Assembly (NCBI GenBank): GCA_951640165.1 | Contig: OX621237.1 | Location: 19,220,001-19,284,000 of the forward strand | Source of the DNA: Pseudoips prasinana | Taxonomy: Eukaryota > Arthropoda > Insecta > Lepidoptera > Nolidae | Direction: 5' to 3' | Length of the DNA: 64,000 bases | In this document: piece by piece, positions 47,801-59,800 of the stretch | Layout of the letters: each line of letters begins with the position of its first letter | Numbering within the stretch: the stretch's first letter is position 1 | Position numbers and translations under genes: made by a program | The notes under the pieces: model-generated | The model's input: the letters and a program-made list of their open reading frames with translations, nothing else | Databases searched by the model: none | Told to the model about the DNA's origin: nothing

Positions 47801-50800
47801 GCGAGATTCGATACAAAAACATCACAAAACGAATGAATTTACTTCTTGGCGGAGGCGGCCCTTTTGGGTCTGTTTTGGGTGATCTTACTTGTCGCTGCAC
47901 CATCCTTAGCGACGTCCTTATGACCCAATGCTGGCCCAATTTTATCGAGATCCTCCATTGAAATAACTTTGTGACGAGTGCCGCCGGTACCCAGGATATA
48001 TATAATACCTTCACGACTCCAGCAGCTTGAGATTCCGTAGCGCTGACGAGCAGCTAAGAATGCTTCATGCCGGGGCCTAGTCAGAAACTCAGATACAGTA
48101 ATTCCCGTACCTTTGTACTTTGTCTTTTCAAACCAGATATGGTCACGAACTCGGCAGCTTACAAACTCGACCAAGATCGGCCTAGGCTTGTCTCCGCTTG
48201 GTGAACGTCCGAGGCGATGACACCGGTCAATGGCTGTGTCCGAAAAATCGGATATCTGAAGATGATTGGTGACAGCAGTGACAATAATATCCATTGACTG
48301 CTCCTTCTTCGCCTCCGGCAAACCATGAAAGAGCAGCATTTTACGCCTTCCTCGCATCTCGGTCTGATCATTACACCGTGCCAGCATATCCAATTGCTTC
48401 TGGAAGCAGTTCAGTGACTCAATTACGAACTTCTTAAAGGCCACAAAATCTTCAGCCAAAGCAACAGGTGTGACAATTGTGGACGGGGCCTTCTGCAATT
48501 CTTCAAACTGAGCCATTCGCGTCAGAAGCTGCTCCTTCATGCTGGAGAAGGCTTGCTGCATAGACTCCATTGTGATATATGTTGTGATGAAGCAACGAAA
48601 GTGCCGTTAGTGATAGTGATATAATATAATATGCTATAATTGTGAAAGTGAATTTAACACTGGACTGGTAGGCTATCGGTTTTAACTATTACACATTTAT
48701 TGTATTAAGGTCAGTATACTACTTTATATAATTTTTTTTATCGAAGAGCTAAACTCAGCTGTACTTATTACGACAACTACCCGCGTAAAAAAAATATACC
48801 TACCAGAGAACCGGCAGCAGCGTTTATCTATGAACTATGACCATCAAACTTTCTTTCACCAACCCGTCTGCCAAGCTATGGGGCTCTGGGGGTCTACCAA
48901 GCTCCCATTCTTTGGGGAGGCTTTTGTCCAGCAGTGGACGTACTTTGGCTGACATGAGGACGATGAAATAATTGACGGGCGTGTTGGCATGGTTGGCAAA
49001 TGCTTGCTTTTCACGCCGGAGCTCATGGGTTCGATTCCATCTAGGAAAGATATTGGTGTGCATGAACATGTCTGTTTGTCCTGAGTCTGGGTGTAATTAT
49101 ATAAATAAGTATGTATTCACAAAAGAAAAGTAGTATATGTAATATATCAGTTATCTGGTTTCCATAGTACAAGCTCTGCTTAGTTTGGGATCAGATGGCC
49201 GTGTGTAAATAATGTCCCTGGATATTATTATTATTTAAATTATTGTATAAAATGAACTGATATATTATGGGTATTCTAAAACATCATTGACGTGACTAAA
49301 ATGTTCATTATCATAAGAATATTATCACTTTAAGAATTTTCAGAGTCAAGCAATCTTAGGTTATGTAACTGTCTATATATTTCATATATAGACAGCAACC
49401 TTGGTCTGATAAAAATACATTTAGGCGACCACCTAGGTACAAGTTTTCCAAGACTAATTCTGTATTCAATAAAGTTCTTTACCGTAATTTCATATTAGTT
49501 ACTAATTTATTTGCAAATATAGTTGAAATAAAAATACGGCTTCTGTGGCCTCATTAATTGGCTTAAGGCAACTGCCTGTTTTTTTGTGCCAAGAAGTCGT
49601 CTTAAAAAATGACAAACTGGCTATCTCATATATCTTTTACAGAAACCAATGGCCTTAGAATTTGACAAATGGATGACAATCTAGTAGGACAATCAATTCT
49701 ACGGGTTCCGTAGCCAAATGGCAAAAGAACGGAACCCTTATAGATTCGTCATGTCTGTCTGTCTGTCCGTCTGTATGTCGCAGCCACTTTTTTACAAAAC
49801 TATAAGAGCTGTACTGTTGAAACTTGGTAGATGTATTCTGTGAACCGCATTAAGATTTTCTCACAAAAATAGAAAAAGAACAATAATTTTGGGGGTTCCC
49901 CATACATAGAACTGATGCTAATTTTTTTTTCATCGTACCTTTACATGTGGGGGATCTATGGATAGGTCTTCAAAAATGATATTGAGGTTTCTAATATCAT
50001 ATTTTTCTTAACTGAATAGTTTGAGCAAGAGACACTTCCAAAGTAGTAAAATGTGTGCCCCCCCTCCCCCTTGTAACTTCTAAAATAGGACAATGACAAA
50101 ACTGGAAAAAAATATATGATGTACACAAACTTCCACTGAAAATTGGTTTGATTGAAATCTAGTAAGTAGATTTTTTTAAGACGTTATAAATCGTAAACCG
50201 CAATTTACCGTTCATTTAATCAACTGAGATACTTGCTGCTATGGAACCCTTCATGGGCGAGTCCGACTCGCACTTGGCCTGTTTTTTTAAATATTGAGAT
50301 GTTATAACGTTTTTCGAAAAAAAGAAGGTTACCGCCGCTCTTGCAAGTAAATTGCAAGCTATTAGCTTTAACAGCATGTTCATTTCTGATTACATTAATA
50401 AAGATATGGACGTTTAAAATAATAAATAAAAAAACGTTTGTATTAATAGTTATAGTATTTACATATCTCTCAGTCACCAACATTTTAGTTGTCGATCAGA
50501 CCAATTCAATCAATATCTTCTATTATTCTAGAGCAATGAGCTGCCAATAATCTGGTCATTTTTTATGATAACTGCCATTGTCACTAGTGATTGAAAAATA
50601 ATTCAACACATCTCAAACTTAATCTTTTAGGAAAACGCCTGTTTGTTGTTTTAAAATTTTCCAATTAGCTAAATTTCTAACTGACTAACTTGGCCTTGTC
50701 TGAAATATTGTAACTTAATGCCTAAAGACCTTTTAAGATTAAATTAGCATGGTTCTTAAACAATTTAAGAACAATAAAGCTCCTGGTGATAACAGAGTTA

Positions 50801-53800
50801 CAATAGAGCTTTTTAAGGCGGATGGTATACCAATCCTACGAGCTTTTCAGAAGTTATTTAACTTCGTCATACTAAAAGGTCAAACGTCACAATATTGGTG
50901 TGGTAGTGCTTTCTTCAATAAGGGCGATAAAAACCCTTTGAAAAAATAACAGACCCATCACGTTACTGAGCCATGTTTACAAGTTGTTTTCGAGAGTCAT
51001 TACGAATCGTCTCACGCACAGGTTTGACGTCAACCACCCTCCTGAACAAGCCGGTCACCGAAAATGCTTTAGTACCATATACCACATACATACGCAGCGG
51101 CAAGTTATTCAGAAGTCCGAGGATATATCCAGCCATTATGCTTAGCGTTTGATTGAATCGAAACCTGGATGTACTGTGATCTTTCCAAAATTCCAAATTA
51201 ACTACGGGTATGTCAAGGTGTTAAAGTGTTTGTATGAGAACTCGCAACCTATACGATTGCAGCGAGGCGTGAGACAGGGGGATATAACATCTCCATCTCC
51301 AGAACTATTCATCACTGCATTGGAAGATGTCTTTAAGCTCCTGGACTGAAAGGCTTTGGCATCAATCTCAATGGCGAATACATCCCTCACCTTCGTAATC
51401 ATGGCTGAAACATTGAAATACCTCGGTACAATGCTCGAAGACTTCAGCAGGATCTTTCTACTAGTGGGTCTCAAAATGAACATGGATAAGACGAATATCA
51501 TGTTGAACATTCAGGTTGCACCCATTCCAGTTAAGGTAAGGGACTCTGCACTCGAGGTTGTGGAGAGCTATATCTATACCTAGGACAGACCACCCCACTA
51601 GGGAGGCGGTCCAACGCGGTGGTTTTCACCGAAATCTGCGTGCGCCAAGAGAACGGGAGGGTGCCAGAAGAAACGTTCATTGAGTACCGACGGGATGACG
51701 ACCAGCACGTATTAGTGCAATGGCGCGCACGGCTAGAATTACGCCTACACGCGCGCCAGCGTGCCGTCGGTGCCATCCTACCTCACCTCAAGGCCTGGGT
51801 GGAAAGGAGTCTGCCCAACACACTCTCGCTGAGTGCCCGGCCCGGGTGGCCAAAAGGCGACTCAAGATCGTTGGGGCAATGCTGGTGGGTGACTCTTCTA
51901 AATGGCATGCCTTGGTCTCCTTTTATGAGGCAGTCATGTTCCAAAAGGAGGCCGCCGAGCGCGAACGGGAGAGATCGCAGACGGAGGAGTCGTCGGGGTG
52001 GCGGTGGTGCAACCGGTAGCCCAACTCCCCCTCGGAGCCGCGGCGGCAGTAAGAGAAGTCAATGTTACCAGCTAAAAGAAGACAGCAATCTGTTTATGGC
52101 GCAGTCGCTGTGCCGGACTGGCAGAAGTCGGCAAATAGCGAGGACAATCCAGAGCCCTCTCAGGGTACGTGTGGGACCATCATACCATCTGGAACTTTTC
52201 GCATAAGGGGTGCACCGGAGCAACATACCCGCGTTCCTGGGGCTCCCCCATCAGGCGCCAAGAGAAGCCCACGGCAGGTAGGTTTAGTCGGTGCGAGTCT
52301 GACGCATCCATCCGTAAACATTTTTGCGGGTGGCATACGCAGGCATTCGACCTGCCTTATCAAAAAAAAGGTAAGAGGTCCACTTCGAGTAGGAGATCAA
52401 TTGTAGAATCTAACTTGCCAGGGCAGCGTTCGGAAAGCTAAGCTTCTGGTCCCAAATACCAATCAAAAGTCTTCGATTAGTATGTGTTGCCTCTGATGAA
52501 TTAGGGAACCAAGACGTAGTCGCTCACTACGGGACTAATAAAACGGCTCATGGTCACCCAAAGAACAATGGAGTACGCCATGTTCGGAGTTTCCCTCCGA
52601 GATCAAATCACAAATCTCAAGATCCAACCAAGAGAGGCAAATCAAAAAAACCGACATAGCTTGAATAATTGCGAAGCAAATGTGGCGGTGGGTAGGGTAC
52701 ATAGCTTGCAGAATCTACGGCCGCTGGGGCAAAAAGTTTCTCAAGTGGCGACCATGAACCGAAAAACGCAGCGTGGGCCCCCAACCGACGTGGATCGATG
52801 ATCTTGCGAGGGCCGATGACAGCCGCTGGATGCGGGCAAGGCAGGATCTGCAGTTGTGGAGTATCTTTGGGAAGCAATGGATTTTGCCCAACAGTACCTT
52901 CGGCTGATATGACGATAATGATGATGGTTATGATGATGATGCATCTATTCAATAACGGTGTACGCCACCACGCCTCCGCTGTTTAACTTTAACAGAATGA
53001 AATTCTTTGTTATAATATAATTATGTCCTCCTAGCCGAATTTCGGCCCCAGCGGCCAGTCTCAATGGAGACTGGCCATGTGAGCGGGACATACCACAAGT
53101 GTGTGTGCAAACACAGGGGCACTATCTATTCCATCACTCTCATTATCCGATGGGACGACTAGCGGAACGACCGGAAGGTCAGGTACAGGATCGACGGCTT
53201 TACGTGCTCTCCGAGGCATGAGGCTATAATACCGCCAACTCCTAGACTTCGGGCTGACACTAAGAAATTTTTCTTTTTACGTAAAAATCCCATAGACACT
53301 TTTGGCCCAACCCGGGATTATAACCCAGGACCTCGTTATCTACGTTTGAAGACGCTATCACTAGACCAACGAAGCGTAACACATACTTTAAAAAAAGGAC
53401 TGCTAAATTGCTTTTACTTAATTCCGTAGTACCTACCGAGTTCCAAATTAAAAGAAATTATGACAATAAACAAGAACAGACACGAAAAATTTAATATTAC
53501 AGTGTTTAGCGACAAGCAAAATTGAACTTTAAAATAATAAATTCCAAATTATTACGACTAGATGTCACGTGCGGTGGTGTTTATGCAATTACCAAACCAA
53601 TTTCGATGCGAAAGAGTGCATATTACAATGTCTTGGCTGGAATGGCTTACCCTGTTACAGTGTTACAGGGTATGAAAGGGTAACCCTTTCGGAAGCGGTT
53701 CATTACACCCGTTCGAAGGTGTAACTCGTATCATAGGGTTTATTTTTTAAGCGCTTAAAAATACCCGTTCAAAAACCCGTTCAACGAGTATCCGGACGGT

Positions 53801-56800
53801 CCCTGCTTTTCCTTTGTAAATATATACTTAAATAGATAAATTACACCTAGACTCAGGACAAAGAGACATGTTCATGCACACCACACTTATTGTCCTGGGT
53901 GGGAATCGAACCCACGACCTCCGGCGTGAAAGCAAGCATCTGCCAACCACGCCAACGGGCCCGTCAATTAAAATATAATATTATATTATATTCCGGTACC
54001 TGTATAGTCCATTCTCCAAGTGCGGGTTCATCGGCGAGTACTAGTTCCTCTGTGAGCACTCCTTGGTCGAGCGCTACACCAGCCCACTGTCGGATGGGTG
54101 AGCCTCCGGTGTCCAACACGGTCACATCGACCGTAGTTGACAGCGGTAGCAGGTACCTATAGCACATAGACAATATATACAGTTACCTGTAAAACACCGA
54201 CAACCTCGCATGATAGTAGATAGCTTTATTCTCCGCAAAGGTTTCTATAATGTTGCCATTTATATATATATTATTTAGAGGGGTGTGCCGCAGTGACCGC
54301 GCTTAGCATGTGAGTTGGCGACCGCAGTAAGGTCACCTTTTACGACAGCCACGGGATAGTATGGGGTGGCCCTGTTATTCTATTTAGGCCGGAAACCACA
54401 CGGCATTTATTTAATTATTTCGAAATAAATACATGGTGTTAGAATAGATAATCTTAATTACTCATTATTTATTATTATTACATATTATTTATTATAATAC
54501 TTAATTTAAAATTATTGACACTGTCTCAAAATGAATAATGTTATTGTTTCGAAGTTTTTCTTTTGTATACCTAAATATAATCTAAAATAATAAGCATTCA
54601 GACAACCGATCGAGCATATATTGTGTTTGCCTACTAAATAATTACTCTAATTGGACCAAATACCGTGTTCATGCCCGCTTGAGTATGTTTCGCCGGACGG
54701 TCTCAACTGGGTCGTGTTGAAACCGGTAGTAGATGAACCCACTGAGTTTGTTTCGCTGGGTCTTCTCAGTTGGGGCGCATCGGATCCGGTGGTAGCATTA
54801 AAGCGCGACCGTCGTTATTAACACAAGGTCCGTCATAATAATAATACCTTTAATATAGACAGAACCATTGACAATATGTAGTAAAAATATTAGACTTAAA
54901 CTAGATAATTAAACATAATCTCTTGACAATAACTTGATACGAGCTAGCTAAATATCATTTCTGTAATAAAATAAATTTTATAAATGTTTTCATACAAGAT
55001 GTACCTAAATATCTATGTTACTAGAAATAATATCTAATGTATACAACTATATTACTACAAACATGTTCTGACTATTTACAAGTGCTTTTTTAAAGTCTAC
55101 GTGAATAAAAACCTTTTTTATTTTTATTTTATTTTAAGTATTTTATTTATTTATAGTAAACATGATACGCTAAATATTAAAAGTACAACACTAAGTTAGT
55201 ATTAGATTCTTCTTATCTTTGGTAAAACTAAAAATTATTAAATATGTAAATTATGCAATGTATATTTGTATGCTGATGATTGACCAAGTGTATGAATAAA
55301 ATCTGAAATGTAGGTACCACAAGATAACATAAGATGAAAAATCTTATCTTATCAATTTTCTAAGCTTTCCAATAATAATACTAAAGTATATGAATCCAAT
55401 ATGAACACATCCATCATACCTGTCCTTACAGGGAGAGAGACTTAACTATGATGTAACTATGCTTATAATAAGTAAAGTCTATCAATGAATTCTAGTCTAC
55501 TTATGACAACAAATCCTCTATACAAGATACATAAGATATCTTATATCATAGTGATCAAATTTATGACGGTGATATTAATGCACCGGCTCTCAGTCTATTA
55601 GGTCAACAACCTGTTCGTAATCACGCGTAATCTTACGAGCACGAACTCGCGACTCTGCTGGCGATGGTGCCGAAATCGAAAGTGTCTTGTCGTTACCGTT
55701 TCCATATACACCGATGGTAAGGCTCTCGTGTTCGTCTCATTTTCCTCACTAAATGGAACAAGGACGCAGCTGTGCAGATACAACAATCGATCGATGCGTT
55801 ACGCATTAGCGATTGTGTTAATGTTTTATTTCGGTATGGCAGTCATTAACATTAAATACTCCGACCTTTATTCTCGGTAGGTAATGTTTATTTCATGGTA
55901 TAAAACAGTTGCCTCTGTTTCTATACATTAGTACACAAAGAAAGTCCCTGACTTAGTCACTGACTGATTTCTTAACGCCCAACCTAAACCCATTGACCTG
56001 AAAAGATGCAAATTTGAACAGAAGTTCCCTTTATTATATGCAGACATAATCAGCGAGATTAAACGCCTAGGTCAGCTTATGGATGGGTGACCGTCTAAGT
56101 GGTTTTATTTCTGAGCGTCTCCGTGCTTAGGAGGGGACTTTAAGCCGTCGGTCCGCGTTGAAGACATTAGACAAAATCCGTTAAGCCATGTCAGAGGCTA
56201 CTGGCCGGTTTAAAACTCAAAAGGGTAAGGGTCCGCACAAGAAAGAAAAAGAAGAACAAAAAGAGATGACTATGGCCAACATTTAGGTTTTCTAGCATAG
56301 GGAATGTAGCGCGCAAAATTAACAATTTGGGTAAAGTTGTCAATTTTGCACGCTTCAGACTTCACGCTTCTTATATAAAGCACTAGGTATGATTTTAATT
56401 AATTAGTTTTGAACTTTATCAGAACCAAATAGCTTAAAATATGGTGGGTGATTTATATCTTTAGTTTACGGATAGGAGATATAAATTAAGAGTAGGTAAC
56501 TATACCTTCTTCGTCAGCTCTGTACCTATTTCTATTGGGGTCAGCTCCTAGTCTAACCTGTTGCGGCTCGCTACTACTAGCTAAACAACCGGAACCAATC
56601 AAGACAGAGATAGAATTTATTTCAAATGAAATGTTTCAGAAAACATTGTATTTCACGCCTTCCAAATCCAGCGTGGAAATAAAATATACAAATTATTTGC
56701 ACGGATTAAATGAAACTCAGGATGGACGTATTTTCTTATTACAAATATCTAGAAAAAAAATTGTAAAAAGTACCGAAGCGCTTTTAATTTTTTGGGATTA

Positions 56801-59800
56801 AATAGATTAATTTGAACTTACCACTCACCGCACAAACACACACGCACACACAAACACACACACACACACACACACACGAGATATAATTCTTTACTAAAAA
56901 AAAATGTTTTTTTTGTTTGTTTGTTTATTAGTATTTGTATATTTATTGTTTGTATATTTATCTACTTTTAATTGTGATTGATACACGTCTGTCTATTGTA
57001 TCACATCCTTGACTGAGCACTGTCTCCCAAGATACAGGTTTCAGCCTAGTTTGGGAACCAGGACCAGTACTTATTGTAATTCGTATGTATCATGGTAAAG
57101 AATCCGAATTTTGTAATTTATTTATTTTTTTGTGGCAAATAAACATTTTATTTTTATTATTTATATGTTATGTGTGTGTGTGTTTTAGCTTACAGACACA
57201 CATAACTAGTTTGCATTCTAATGTGTATAGGTGTATGTAATGTGTATATGTGTAAAAGTAATGTCATAAGTGCATAATATGCTTACTTATATGGGGTGCA
57301 ACTAAAATAGCTTTCATTTAGTATTGATATTTACTTGCATGCGACGTGAACCTCTTTGATATTAGGTTAACCACGGTCCATATTTTAAACTATCTGTATA
57401 GGAGATTAAAGGTCAACATTGCCGCCGATTATGGAATACCATAAATAACTAATTTTATTGCTGGCCATGGTGTCTTAGGGTACCTTTCCACCAGATATAT
57501 GCTATGCAGCTATGCTGCTAGAATGTAAACCCTAAGCTACGAAACCATGTGACCGTTTCCACTGATGCTTAGCTATGTAGCGGTGCGAAGATGCGCTGCT
57601 CGAGCTAGGCGATGTATCGATAGTAAGGAAGCGGCGCGGTGAGGGTAGAGGCGCTCACGCGTCCTGCAGCCGTGCCCGCGACTCGTTCAGTTAATTTCTA
57701 CTGTAGGTATTCTGCTCTGCACTGGAGCAGCATATCTGCGTTCCCGGGGCTCCTCCCATCAGGGGTCAAGAGAAGTCCACGGCAGGTAGGTTTAGTCGGT
57801 GCGAGTCCGACATACCCACCCGCAGACACTTTTTGCGGGTGGCATGCATTGGCATTCCTCCTGCCTTATAAAAAAAGTATTCTGCGCTCCACATAGCTAC
57901 AACACTCGCGACAACTCATCCATAGCACGCATCCTACCATATAAAAACACATCTCAGTTGAATCTGTTTCCACCAGTGCTGAGCTATGTGCACCAATGTA
58001 TATGATTGGTGGATATCAAACACATCCATTATTAGCAGCCTTATATAATACTAAACTGATTTAAATGTCATCACACCGCTCCTCTTATCTCATACCGACT
58101 TCATATTCGTGGACACCTATAAATGGCTAACTGCTGTGTATAACTAATCTAATAAGTTATTGTAAGCTGTTGATCTTCCTAATAATGTTAAATAAATAAA
58201 TATGAAAATAAAAGTGCAAACATAGAACTGTGTAACTACTAAAACTGCGTATTAATACGCGTACCTGGTAGGGTTACCATATCTCACGATTTGACCTGAG
58301 ACTTCCGGAATTCCAGTGATCATCTCATAAAATCTCAGAATTTTTAGAATTTTCAATAAAATCCTCCGAAAAATCGCTTTTTAGGCCAACCCGGGATATT
58401 ATAATAATAATTCTGGGTCATTATTAACACACGGCCATGTGATCCCAAACTAAGCAGAGGTTGTACTATAGAAACCACATAACTGATATATTACATACTA
58501 CCTTTGTTTTGTAAATACATACTTATATAGATAATTACATCCAGACGGAGGACAAACAGACATGCTCATGCACACAAATATCAGTCCTGGGTGGGAATCG
58601 AACCCACAACCTGCGGCGTGCAAGGCAAGCGTTTACCAATAACGCCACAAGCCTGTCGACAGTTGATTCGGACACCGTACCTGCGTAATCTGCGGTTAAA
58701 TACGCTAAAGCTAGAGTCAGACAATCACAAGTAAAATATGTGCCTAAGCGCAGCGTTACCTACTGAGGGACCATTATTTCTTAGAATGCCCCTCAAAGCG
58801 TATTCTCGGTGACGCTAGCGCCTGCAGTAACGGAACATGATGGTGGACTACTTTAACGTTCTAAAGTAACTTTATCGTAAATGTCCATTCCTCGGCAACT
58901 ATTTAATTGTTGCTTAGTCATAGACATTGGTGTCATGCACAAAGTTTACCTTGTTTAACTAAGCCATTTTATGGGTAGCCATTATTTTAACGAGTCTGTA
59001 AGTGAACAGCGGTAACCGAGAATAATGTAATAGAAGAGGTATGTTAATCCGAAATTTTATTGTGGTTTCGATTTGAAATAAAATAATATTAATATCCTGG
59101 GTCATTATTAACGCACGGCCATCTTATCTAAAACTAAGCAAATCTTGTTCGTGGAGTCATTTTGATAATTTATTTATCATAATCTAGCGACCTTCTGCCA
59201 AACTAGTGCTAGCGAAACGTGTGCGTTTTGATGCATAGTCAAACCGAAGGTGGGTCTGAGCGTCAGTTTTAGCAAATAATTAAGGATTTCATGCACCTTC
59301 TTATATACTATTTGTCGTCGTCGTCGTATGAAAATAATAGAAAATGTTCTGTTATAAATTGTCAAAATAATATAGCTTTTACTAAATGCCTATAAAAGTG
59401 TATAATATGATACTTATAACATAAACCAAATTTAAAAGATTTTCCATCTGTTTGTTCCGATTTTGATCCAATAGCTGATGTTGTAACGATAGAGTTGTAA
59501 TATAATATACTTGACTCCGCCGGCTAGCGGCTTCGTAAAGTTTGAAAAGTTATTTTTGTAGCCCTTGGCGACAGTAGGTACTTTTTCTGGATACATGTGT
59601 AGGTATGTATATCCATTGATACGTTTGTGAAATTTCATGATGACTGGCCCAATTAATTTGGTTTATTTGAGATGGTTCTTCGCTATGTATCCTGGCAATC
59701 TGTTTAGCCATTCAAAAGTTACTTAATTTATGTATATATACAAATTATTATTACAAAATAAAAAAGTTCTTACTTGTCTAACGCGATGATCCTAAAATTA

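Larger units (their letters stand above)
44154..48795 (-). mobile_element. CR1/jockey-like LINE, nearly full length (4.6 kb)
   Basis: Order on the minus strand: 5' UTR (about 48571-48795), ORF1 (48570-47839), a spacer of about 380 bp, an endonuclease-RT ORF with one frame break (47456-44438), a 3' UTR, and a (GATA)n terminus at 44154-44174 next to AAACTCTTTATTGTAC. It is inserted in an RTE-tail repeat. Exact clade (Daphne, CR1 or jockey type) not determined. Confidence 0.85.
44098..48965 (+). repeat. RTE-tail repeat, copy 5, split by a LINE
   Basis: 44098-44153 (GATATCATCACCCC to CGACCGAGGGCA) and 48796-48965 (CCAGAGAACCGGCAGCAGCG to GTCCAGCAGTGGACG) are consecutive parts of the 15209/33590 family. 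The sequence between them is the CR1/jockey-like LINE. Confidence 0.8.
43590..53805. mobile_element. hAT-like DNA element, 10.2 kb, filled with other transposons
   Basis: The left end CAGGGACCGGA and right end TCCGGACGGTCCCTG are inverted repeats. They are flanked by a perfect 8-bp duplication, CTTTTCCT (43582-43589 and 53806-53813). Subterminal regions share motifs in opposite orientation (GGGTAACCC, GAACGGGT, AACTCGTATC). An 8-bp duplication with CAGGG ends is the hAT-superfamily pattern. I see no hAT transposase. The element's own sequence appears limited to about 43590-44097 and 53390-53805; the interior is later insertions, listed separately. Confidence 0.85.
43497..53975 (-). repeat. 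SINE family A copy split by a 10.2-kb insertion
   Basis: 43497-43589 holds the SINE tail (CGGCCATCTGATCCC, GGAAACCAGATAACTG). 53806-53975 holds the rest, including the tRNA-like head with GGGTGGGAATCGAACCC (B box on minus). Joining them after removing one CTTTTCCT gives a normal SINE, matching the 49130 and 58490 copies across the joint. Confidence 0.88.
54157..59773. other. CD109-like intron (exons 3/2), repeat-rich
   Basis: Contains an RTE-tail-like scrap (54285-54385), the 600-bp repeat, a 5S-type repeat, a CA microsatellite (about 56837-56878), a LINE-like 3' tail ending GGCAAATAAACATTTTATTT (about 57130-57165), an R1-tail repeat and SINE copies. No coding segment recognised. Confidence 0.6.

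Noticed and set aside
51619..52206. 195-residue plus-strand frame as a gene
   Set aside because: Crosses R1-clade LINE sequence out of its coding frame and is arginine/serine-rich noise.
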